64,000 nt of DNA from Bryum argenteum. Taxonomy: Eukaryota; Streptophyta; Bryopsida; Bryales; Bryaceae. Of the stretch, positions 55,557 to 64,000 are shown one piece after another; the stretch's first letter is position 1, and every line of letters starts with the position of its first letter. The DNA is taken from positions 7,138,345-7,202,344 of the forward strand of contig CM073326.1 in the NCBI GenBank assembly GCA_037043015.1. Reading direction: 5' to 3'. The notes under the pieces are model-generated. The model had not been told where the DNA came from. It ran no database searches and was given only the letters and a program-made list of their open reading frames with translations. The position numbers and the translations under genes were made by a program.

Positions 55557-55958
55557 CTAAACCATAGATTTATAGCACTCGATCCGGCTTAGGAACAAGA
55601 GTCTTTGGTTTTGGAGGTTTTCTTTCCGTGGAATGGCAAGAGATCTATACGGATTGAAGTTGAATTCGTGGACGTCTTTTGATTCTGATGACGTTAGAGA
55701 TGCTGCTTTGCTTTCGTCAGTGGAACTGTGCAGCTTAGGGCAGCTACTGAATAAACAGTCCTCATCTAATTGTAGATCCTTTGACTGTGAAGCTTTCATT
55801 TGAGGATGCCAGAGAAGCACCTTGTCAGACTCATCCACATGAGGCAGGTGCCGGTTTGTCGGCCAAGTTGTTAATAATGAAGAATTGGTCGCTGAAAGTG
55901 TAGAATACGTCAACGTGGAGCGGCGTTTGGAAAGATCGGAGTTAGATATTTCCCACAA
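55557..55958 (-). CDS. uncharacterised serine-rich open frame, uncertain
   Basis: A 133-codon minus-strand frame rich in Ser, Leu, Asp and Lys (for example DESDKVLLWHPQMKASQSKD and SSTDESKAASLTSSESKDV). Its composition resembles a disordered region of a nuclear protein, and a neighbouring exon was not found. It lies back to back with the plus-strand AAA-ATPase remnant. No family is recognised, so it may be a chance frame. Confidence 0.25.
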   Translation of the reverse strand: MWEISNSDLSKRRSTLTYSTLSATNSSLLTTWPTNRHLPHVDESDKVLLWHPQMKASQSKDLQLDEDCLFSSCPKLHSSTDESKAASLTSSESKDVHEFNFNPYRSLAIPRKENLQNQRLLFLSRIECYKSMV

Positions 55959-56234
55959 CCCGACTGCTTCTCCGTGTGGAGGAAGATGCAGGCCATGTTC
56001 CTTAAAGAAAATAGCTCCAACTCACGGTCGGAGGTTTGAGCCATTTCAACTGTAAGTAACGTTATTCTGCACGATAGCTCCCAGAACCGACAGTTCAGAA
56101 GAGCAGATTTATGGTAGGTTATAGTGGCTACATGGTTGTTGTTTTTGAGGAACTTATCGTAGCGGTTGCAGAACTGATCTAAGGGTTTAGAGTCTCTGCA
56201 ATTCTAGATTTCCACTGGTGTATGAGCAGGTCAG

Positions 56235-57149
56235 ATGGCGAGAGAGACGAAGAGAAATTTCCGGTCGAAATGTGATGAAGGTGAGTCACTTCTTGATCAC
56301 GCTTGTTTTCTGTACGTTGCGTTTCTGATTAAGCCGCAACTTTTCTATCAGGGTTAGGTCCTGAACAAGGGCACAAGTTTTTCAAATTTTCTGTAGGTAT
56401 ATGATTCTTGCGGTTTTACAAGGACGGATCCGCTGTGGGAAAATGACTGGCAACATGTAACTAGGGAGGGTAGATTTACCACTTGTGGTTGTGCCAGATG
56501 CGTGATTACCACGAGTGCTTCCCCGTTGGCTGAAGTTCTTCTGAGCAAAGGAGAGCTTGCAAGATAGCGCAGGGTTTTTCTTTGAGTGTATAAAATTTGT
56601 ACCGGACTGTGACAGCTCACTTGGGGTTGCAACACTCATGGCCTTGAACCAGATGCATTTCACGTGTGTGTGTTCAACTGTAACAGCCTGCGGTCTCTTG
56701 CTACTGTGGAGCGTGTGGTCAACAGATGAACGTACGCTTCTTTTGTGGTACATTCAGGTTGGTTCTTACGTCTCTTTTCTTGGTGATATTTTTGTTGATT
56801 TGGAGGACCCACCAAGACGTGCTGATACTGAAGCAGATTAGCTGAATTTGTTGCTCTGAAACACTGGGACCGTTCTCATCTTTGAGAAAATAAGAAGAGT
56901 GTCGCCTAATACGTGTCTTAGTACCCGCACAGTTAGTCATTTATTCAAGTTTCGTGGATTGAAAGGTGGTCAGTTTACTCAGTTCTGATGACCGTTTATC
57001 CGGTTGGATGTGTGGGTTGTAATGGCACAAAAAACCAGGGTTATGGTTCGTGAATTCTGACGATTACTGCACTTGTTTCCTCAGTGGAGTTGATGATGAG
57101 GGTAAATATCATATGTCGTGGTCACTTTTGAATTGTTGTTTGTTCTTAG
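56235..57149 (+). other. possible 5' part of the AAA-ATPase remnant
   Basis: ATGGCGAGAGAGACGAAGAG at 56235 gives MARETKRNFRSKCDE and ends at a strong GTGAGTC donor (about 56282). Another exon-like piece after a ACATTCAG acceptor near 56760 reads VGSYVSFLGDIFVDLEDPP before a stop. These may be decayed exons of the same gene as 57150-57611, but I cannot connect them. Confidence 0.3.
56560..56870 (+). repeat. ~310-bp local duplication (copy 1)
   Basis: Matches 58725-59012, with shared blocks such as CTCACTTGGGGTTGCAAC, GCATTT...CGTGTGTGT and CAACAGATGAACGTACGCTT. The copies are about 2.15 kb apart in the same orientation. Confidence 0.85.
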
Positions 57150-57611
57150 AGATCTCTTGCCGGTCAACGCTGCTGCATTCGATCCTGGTGAAGAATGGGT
57201 GGCTGCCATTGATGCACTTTGTGAGGTATGCATGAATATCGCCGTTAGAGAGATGTATTTAGTTCAGTGACTGCCCATGTTTTCAGTTTCTGTTTCAAAA
57301 TGCAAGTTGGTTTTTTGAAGTGTTTGCTGCATCGAAACTAGGAAATTTGACAACACAGGATGGCATGAGCTTCTCTTAAAAGTTTTGTTTCTCGAGTAGC
57401 CTTCACTAAGCTCTTGCTGTTTGTAGGTGTCCGTAGCCACAAGACCTTTGGTAGTGCACTTTCCAGACCTTAAGCAATGGTTTGAGAGAGCTGTTAATCT
57501 GGAAAGTAGACACGAGTTTTTGGAAAGGGTAGAAGCGAGACTAGACTCACTTAAGGGTCCTACCATTTTGATATCGAGTCGCACATCTGATGAGGAAGCA
57601 GACGTTGATTG
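57150..57611 (+). pseudogene. fragment of a plant AAA-ATPase gene (two exons)
   Basis: Exon 57150-57225 reads DLLPVNAAAFDPGEEWVAAI, then DALCE, and exon 57428-57611 reads VSVATRPLVVHFPDLKQWFE, then RAVNLESRHEFLERVEARLD and SLKGPTILIS. This resembles the region just before the AAA domain of the plant MSP1/katanin-like AAA-ATPases (At1g50140/At3g19740 group, with PLIVYFPDSSQW in Arabidopsis). Exon borders are good GT-AG. The Walker A and B ATPase core that should follow is not found downstream to 59400. I therefore read it as a truncated duplicate, possibly still transcribed. Confidence 0.6.
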
Positions 57612-57714
57612 GTACGAATTTGCAACCTTTCATTGTGATCTCTCAATTAATCATCTTTCTCTGGTTTGTTAGGCGAAGAGAACTAAATTGTGACACTTAG
57701 AGCGTTTCAATGTA

Positions 57715-57863
57715 CTCCCTCTGTCGCTGAAGAACACCATGATGGTAGGATTTTCTTTAATGGTCTAGATTACTTTTGGATATGGTTTGGATGGTCTAGA
57801 TTACTCCTTAATATCAAATCTTGAGTTTATTCTGAGTCAAGTGTTTAGACCAATCAAAGGGAG
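57715..57863. mobile_element. Stowaway-like MITE (149 bp)
   Basis: CTCCCTCTGTC at the left and AAAGGGAG at the right are inverted ends, with TA on both sides (57713-57714 and 57864-57865). CTCCCTC...GAGGGAG ends with a TA duplication are typical of plant Tc1/mariner MITEs. Confidence 0.75.
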
Positions 57864-57865
57864 TA

Positions 57866-58470
57866 TATTATAGTGAGATCGCTTCATGCAAACATTGAGA
57901 TCAATTCTCAATGTCTTACATTTGTAGTTTATGCAATTCCAGAGTGGAAAGTGTTGACCTTTATAATTGACAATAGTCCACCGCAGCTTTATTCGATGAT
58001 TACCTATTTTAAGTCATGCCAACGTGTCTTTCGATTAAATTGAAACTATTGTATAACAAGATGAGTTGTTGTTAGTAACGGGGCTAGTATAAGCCAATAG
58101 ATATCCTCTACCTCACCCGCCTAATTTGCGGCTTGTGTGAAAGAGATAGCTCACATGGAAGACATTTGCGCTCGCCTGATATGTTTTCAGACTTACGTCT
58201 TGCATGTTTTCACGCGGAGTCATTTATATGTTGTTGTTGTTGTTTGTAATGACTATTCTTATTTATTATTTGGATCATCAGTTACAGAATGTTGCTTGAC
58301 AACTGCAGAACGTTGTAAAGCCCAAACTTTTAGTTCTCCTACTCTTTGACCTCCACGTTTGGGTCGTCCTCTAAGTTGTTGTTGAGTAACAAGTGCATAA
58401 GGTCCACTCGAGCGTGGGTGAATTGTATCGTCAACTTCATGAATTAACTTCAATATATAAGCTTCTTCTA
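57866..58470. other. intergenic DNA, no gene seen
   Basis: A minus-strand frame at 58259-58453 and a plus-strand frame at 58137-58349 overlap and have no domain support. Nothing else is visible. Confidence 0.5.
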
Positions 58471-58475
58471 TTGTA

Positions 58476-58577
58476 CTCCCTCTGTCTCATTATAATTGTC
58501 CAGTAGGTTCTCTAAAATCTACTTCTCATGGAAGATTTGAGAGTACCTACTAGACAATTATGATGGGACAAAGGGAG
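58476..58577. mobile_element. Stowaway-like MITE (102 bp)
   Basis: CTCCCTCTGTCTCATTATAA and its inverted partner ATTATGATGGGACAAAGGGAG form long terminal inverted repeats covering almost the whole element, flanked by TA (58474-58475 and 58578-58579). The transcript would fold into a hairpin. Confidence 0.88.
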
Positions 58578-58724
58578 TAACAAATTGTTCAAGCATTTCT
58601 CGAGTTCTTCAATCTATTAAGCAACTTTTTCCAGGGTTTTCAGTTTCAAATTACCAAGTTTTCTTTGTTTCTTTACTTGCTATATAAAGTTCTGAATTTA
58701 CGAGTTTTCTTGAAGTAGAGTTTT

Positions 58725-59012
58725 CCTTTCGAGTGTATGAAATTTGTACTGGATTGTGATTGCTCACTTGGGGTTGCAACAAGCAACACTTATGGCCTTG
58801 AACTAGATGCATTTTGCGTGTGTGTTCAACTGTAACACCCTGTGGTCTCTTGCTACTGTGTAGTGTGAAGTCAACAGATGAACGTACGCTTCTTTTGTAG
58901 TATATTCAGGTTTGTTATTACGTCTCTTCTCTTAGTGAAATTTCTGATGATTTGCATGACCCACAAAGACTTGCTAATATTGCAGCAGATAAGCTGAAGT
59001 TGTTGCTTTGAC
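58725..59012 (+). repeat. ~310-bp local duplication (copy 2)
   Basis: Second copy of 56560-56870. Both lie in the AAA-ATPase remnant region, and the second copy lies just upstream of the TIR-NB-LRR gene. Confidence 0.85.
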
Positions 59013-59405
59013 GTCATTATTCATGTAGTTGATGTGGAATTCCGTTGAATATGTCAAAATTTCCACACTCTGCTTCACAACCTCCTGAGTGGTAGCTGTT
59101 GACTAACAAGTTGCGCGGTTGTGATGATTGATGGTGCAGTATTGATAGAGTTAGATAAGAAAATGTGCTTACATGTAAAATAGCTTGGCCTGGCAGCAGG
59201 AGATCGATGCCTGACGATGAACGTACTGTATCAATAGGGGGCAAGTTCTTGACATATGCACCAAGTGCAGGAGGCTGTTAACCATAGCTTGGGGCAAACA
59301 ATTTGAAAAATTCTCGCGTAATCTTCAAATAGCAAATAGGTGCAGAGGCGTAGAGATTCAGAACCGAGTTTTCGAGCCACCTTCAGGGTACCGTAAAGCG
59401 TCATC

Positions 59406-62400
59406 ATGGAGAAATCCATGATCTTAGGTCGAGGGTGGAAACGCTCAGCCGGAAATCTTCCAGAAGAGGGCGGTGCTGTTGAAAATCAGCAGCTCGGAAT
59501 TGCAGAGAGTTACAAACGTCGTTGTCGGACTAGATTTGATATATTCATTAACCACCGGGGGGCTGATGGTAAAGCTTTTGCCTCTCATCTTGAGGAAGCA
59601 CTCAATTCGAGAGGGTACGCACCTTTCTTAGATCAGAATGGACTGGGGCAGGGAGAGCACTTCCCCGAGGCGATCAAAGCTGCAATTCAAGATGCGTGCG
59701 TTCACTTGGTAATATTTACCCCTCGATATGCGGAGTCGAAGTATTGCCTGGACGAGCTAGCTGACATGGTGGAGTGCGTAAAGAAGGATTCTTATGGCAC
59801 CGTGAAGTTGATACCTATCTTCTTGAAAGTGACTCCTTCAAGTCTTCGGTGCGTAGAGAGAGGTCTTTTTCGGGAAGCATTCGAGCACCATAAGCATAAG
59901 GATCGTGGCTCGCGCATTCCTGTTTGGAAAGAAGCTCTACACGTCGCTGCGGACATGATGGGCTTTGAAGGTGATAAATTCAGGTAAGTCATAAAGCATC
60001 ATACGTGAATGATGCTTTGACTTGGAAATATTGGAATTGTCATTTGATCGTAGTTCGTTGCATGCTATATTGCCGGACAGAGGCCAGTGATGTTTTTCTA
60101 AGTTCTAATGTATGAGCCAATTTTGTATCAATCTTGATTGCATGCAGGAATGAAAGTGAGCTCAAAAATGCTATTATTGATCGAGTTGAAGAGATGATCA
60201 ATTTAGCTGGAGTGGATAGGACACAATCCGTCCCAAAATATATTGTTGGTCGCGAGCAACTGCTTGGATCTGCTGTCCGTAGACTTGAATTGATGGGGGA
60301 TAATGCTACCATACTAGGCATCTGGGGCGTAGGTGGCATTGGCAAAACAACTCTTGCGAAGGAATTATACAATCATTACTCAATGCAACGATCATTTGGG
60401 TACCAAGCTTTCCTGGAGTTGGGCAAAGGTAAAGATGTGGCGCATTTGCAAAATCAAGTACTTGAGCTTCTAGGCAAGAAGGAGAAAAATGTGGCTGAAA
60501 CGTACCGAGGATACTTCAAAAGATTATTGAGTGTGAAGGCACTTATTATAATAGATGACATCTCCTATGCACAACATTTTACGGAGCTCGTACCGGATTT
60601 GAAAAAACTAGGAGCCGGAAGTCGTATCATTTTAACATCACGTGACAAGGATGTCTTGGATTTGGTCTTCAAGGAAGCACCTCAAGCCCAATATTTACTT
60701 GAGATGCAGGTTCTAAACTCTGAGAAGTCATTGGAGTTGTTTTGTGTTCACGCATTCCTGAACAAATCAATTCCAAACCATAAGCACCCGTTGTACCCTC
60801 TTGCAGAGAAAGTAGTAGACATGTGTCAGGGTTTACCATTGGCGTTGGAGATCATTGGAAAGCACTTATACAATAGGTCGGAAGCAGAGTGGGAAGAGGA
60901 AGCTAGAGAAATGAGCCCGAGTTTCGATGTCTTGGACACATTGAGTATTAGCTATAAGGGACTCCCTTCGAAGTCGGAGAAGATGATGTTCTTGGATATC
61001 GCATGTCACATGGTTGGACTTCTCAAGGAAGATGTTGTAGACATATGGGAGTCTTGTGCTTTGAGTGATTCGAATCCTCATTGTAGGCCTAACCGTTGTT
61101 TGACCTCTAGGAAGGTGAGGGGCCCTTTGCAAACTTTAATAAACAAGTCTCTTGTGAAGGTGGGCTATGATGGAAGATTGACCATGCACAACCTCATCCA
61201 AGAGATGGGTAGGAAGATGGTTGAAGATGAGTTGGTAGATGGGAAAGCGCGGGAGCTTGGACAATATAGCCACTTGTGGGACCCTGCTGATGTTGAAGAT
61301 GTCCTAAATGAAGAGCAGGTATGTACATTAAGCGTCTCGATGTATGGTGTTCTTAATACACTTTAAGATGTGTTGCAATTGCTTTTGGAATTCTTGAACC
61401 TCTTTGAGTGATTCCATCGTGGGCGGATTGTATAGAAATTATCTTATTAATTCTTTTGCGTTACGGATCCTTTAGGTGTATGTAAAGTATTTTATAAGAA
61501 AATGAAGACTATCATTTAATCTTAATTTTTGAAATTCCACAAAATAATAAGTCAAGAAGTATATGTGATGATTTTTCAAAGTTTGATTGGACAACTATGT
61601 AGGATATTGTATTGTCCACATCTTTGAAAGTTTAGAGATATGCACTATATCCGGAAAATCTTCCTCTTTGTGGCTCTAAATTATATTTTACAATTTTCAC
61701 TTCTTGATATTCTAGTCATAGGGAATCGAATTCAAACATTAAATCTAAATTTGTTCAAACATATTGATATAAGGTATCTTCACAAAAAGTATAGTATTGT
61801 GGAGGCCCAATGTGATATGAAAATTACATGTCTTTCTTACTAGCAACAATACTGTAATAAAATAGAGCACCTACTACCACCATGTTCTAGCACCTCAAGT
61901 TGCTACTAGAGCTTCCTTTTAGATAGGCATTGTAAAAATCAACCCCCTAATACTTTCTTGATGTATATCCTCATTTGCCAAATTTGCGAATGTGCATTTT
62001 TTGTTTCATTTTGTGGTCTTTTACCTCGAATTGCTTTGACATGTTGTCTATGGAATTGAGGCGTAAAAGATTTGGTAGACATTGAATAATGTTCTTTAAA
62101 CCATCTGGCACATAAGTTTCAAAATCTACAATATTTACTATCTCACAAAGCTTAATATAAGAATTCAAAGACGATACATGTAGAATATCTTTGACAATAT
62201 CTTTCCCCCTTAAAAACCTTCAAGGTATGCTTAAAATTAACATACTCTCCAAAGCAAGTACACGCGATTGTGAATACACTCAACTTTAAACTTCAGTTAA
62301 ATCTCATACTTAACATTAGCCTTGTTGCGTGGAAATTGAGATTGATGGTGCTTAAGTAACCTGCACATTCAGGCAGGAATTTTAGAACATTTTATAGAGT

Positions 62401-64000
62401 CAAAAGATGGTCAATATATTGTTCAAAAGCAAGAGAATATTCATCATAAATTCTTAAGCATCTTGCCGGAATTTCAATTCTAATGTACACAATGCTTGAG
62501 TTTGGGGAGAGGTAGGAAATTAAGGTTCTAACACATGTTGGAGGTTACTGTACTTGACACTTACAGAGTTTCCCTTAACTATCAATTAGTGTATTTATAT
62601 GTGGCATCACAAAATACCTAGTTTGAGCTAATTTTTATTTATTATGCCTAGTTCTTGTGGAGCTCATGTCATGAAGTATACCACGCATAGTGTAATCCTT
62701 AGTTACAATTATTGAATGTTGTGAGTGTTCATGTTTTTATAAAGATGCACATACATTTTCTCATTTAGTGGTTATTGGTACTTGGCGTTTACTCAGGGGA
62801 CAAAGGAAGTTCGAGGCCTATCGTTGGTTGGGTTGAATGGGAAGACTTTCAAGGCTTCGGCATTTCGGAACATGACTGAGATTCACTTTCTGCTATTAAA
62901 TGGAGTTCGTATAGAGGGAGACTTTTCACAAATGCCCAAAAAGATCCGTTGGATGCAATGGAGGAATTCTTGTCTTTCGAGCCTACCTTTGGAGTTGCAT
63001 TGCTCGAACTTGGTAGTTTTGGATCTTTCGGAGAGTAAAAGTCTCACTAAGTTATGGGTAGAACATGATGCATTTCAGGTATACAATTTGCATCCATTTT
63101 TCACTTGAATCCTCTAGAAAGATACACATAGGATAGACAGTGAATTGGCGAAAAGGTACATGATTGCTAATTAATCCTTAAATTAAAGTCCCTTGGGGTT
63201 AGTATGTACCCTGTCATATAATTAGGATTTGCTACCAACAAGAAACTCTAAACTGGAATCGTAATAGCTCACTAGAAGTGCATTAATTCAAATGCCAACT
63301 TCTTCTTTGAACTCAAACCCATTAAAGGTGTGCATTCACTCCAAATACAACCAAAATACAATGTATCTACTGGTCGCCACGGCACGCTCAGACCTTTAGG
63401 GGTTAAGAAAAAAAGAAATTAGAGTGAGTTGTGCTTGCTTATTATTTGAGTTGTGTTCTATACACTTCATTGTTGCTGTGGAGCCACTTTGCCATACTTG
63501 GAGGTTTCTTCATCGCACAATTTGCACTATAAAGGTGGTTTTGATTGTGTTTGAGTGTACCTAAATGCAGGTTCCGAGGTTAGTGAAGACTCTGATACTT
63601 GATAGGTGCACTTCACTAGCGAAGATTCCTGAAAATATCAAGTCTCTGACGAGGCTAAGGAAACTTGATCTACGGTATTGCATGAAGCTGACATCTCTAC
63701 CAAGTTCTGTTGGCGATCTCAAGGGACTCGTGAGTTTGAACTTAGGAGAGTGCAAGTGCTTGGAGGCCTTACCTGATGGTGTGGTGAAGCTCTCAGCTCT
63801 CCACACATTCTCCATAGAAGGATGCGTCAAGATACGAAATCTGCCAGAGAATTTTGGAAATCTTGGGGCATTGGTTAGATTCTCTGCTATGGGAGCTTCT
63901 AGTCTAACAGCCTTACCTGATTCTTTCTCCAAGTTAACTCGTTTGGAGAGCTTAAATGTGTTTAAATGCAGATCTTTATCCCAGTTGCCGAGGTCTGTGA
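59406..64000 (+). CDS. TIR-NB-LRR immune receptor (partial, runs off the window)
   Basis: This is an intracellular immune receptor that recognises pathogen effectors; its TIR domain acts as an NAD+-cleaving enzyme on assembly. Exons 59406-59983, 60148-61318, 62797-63078 and 63571 to the edge join in frame (over 628 residues). TIR spans residues 44-190: FDIFINHRG, then LGQGEHFPEAI, VHLVIFTPRYAESKYCLDEL (putative catalytic Glu117) and LIPIFLKVTPSSLR. NB-ARC has P-loop GVGGIGKTT (253-261), ALIIIDDI, AGSRIILTSRDKDVL, CQGLPLALEIIG and M-H-N where M-H-D is usual. Exon 3 is the NB-LRR linker (LRRs from about EIHFLLLNGVRIEG). Exon 4 contains 23-24-residue LRRs (SLTRLRKLDLRYCMKLTSLP, LVSLNLGECKCLEALPDGV). 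The remaining LRRs lie beyond 64000. Confidence 0.95.
61319..62796 (+). other. intron 2 of the TIR-NB-LRR gene
   Basis: A 1478-bp AT-rich intron between good GTATGT and TTACTCAG borders. No gene or clear mobile element is seen inside; the small frames at 61640 and 61971 have no support. Confidence 0.8.
63175..63402. mobile_element. possible TTAA element in intron 3 of the TIR-NB-LRR gene
   Basis: The right end GACCTTTAGGGG precedes TTAA (63403-63406). The proposed left end, TCCTTAAATTAAAGTCCC after TTAA (63171-63174), matches only loosely. Confidence 0.45.

Overview
This is nuclear DNA of a land plant. It is AT-rich, and the protein-coding genes are split by GT-AG introns, with the usual spread of plant transposons. 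The TIR domain of the resistance gene at the right end carries an F-I-N-H-R-G motif, which I associate with bryophyte, lycophyte or fern immune receptors more than with flowering plants. I therefore lean to a non-flowering land plant, but the species cannot be fixed from this window.

Five host genes can be modelled end to end: a vacuolar Ca2+/H+ exchanger (CAX type, minus strand, 4379-8429, 12 exons); a bifunctional FMN hydrolase/riboflavin kinase (plus, 28515-33010, 10 exons); an intronless SPARK-type receptor-like kinase (plus, 38004-39824); the RNA-decay/spliceosome protein LSM2 (plus, 41085-42337, with an ATG-only first exon); and a putative plastid-targeted SAM methyltransferase with a zinc ribbon (plus, 43294-46608, 8 exons). 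A TIR-NB-LRR receptor (plus, 59406 to the window edge) is cut off by the window end. Weaker host loci are a lineage-specific gene with an AP2-like segment and a coiled coil (minus, about 17959-20100), a two-exon fragment of a plant AAA-ATPase (57150-57611), an orphan exon pair at 25900-26155 and an uncertain ORF at 55557-55958. These genes form no common pathway; they are neighbours only by position.

The intergenic space is dominated by mobile DNA. The most distinctive component is a set of short non-autonomous elements whose ends read CCCCTAAA.../...TTTAGGGG or CCCTTAAACGCCC.../...GGGCGTTTAAAGG and which are flanked by TTAA. I see at least a dozen copies in four size classes (about 230-260, 362, 960 and 1005 bp). 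One insertion has an empty-site counterpart inside the same window, supporting TTAA as the target duplication. This is piggyBac-like behaviour, which would be unusual in plants. Tourist-like (TTA/TAA target) and Stowaway-like (TA target) MITEs, probable SINEs, a 5.3 kb degenerate non-LTR retrotransposon (10420-15731) inserted in a 960-bp TTAA element with a TTGTTAGG target duplication, and a broken Ty3/gypsy chromovirus fossil (47588-53158) make up most of the rest.

The 17.3-28.5 kb region is an old tandem duplication: the flanks of the AP2-like gene recur around 23.8-24.3 and 26.4-28.5 kb, but the coding part is missing from the second copy. Tandem repeats include a 29-bp/87-bp higher-order minisatellite in the last CAX intron, a 38-bp minisatellite at 33.88-34.13 kb and a long (TA)n tract at 25.14 kb.
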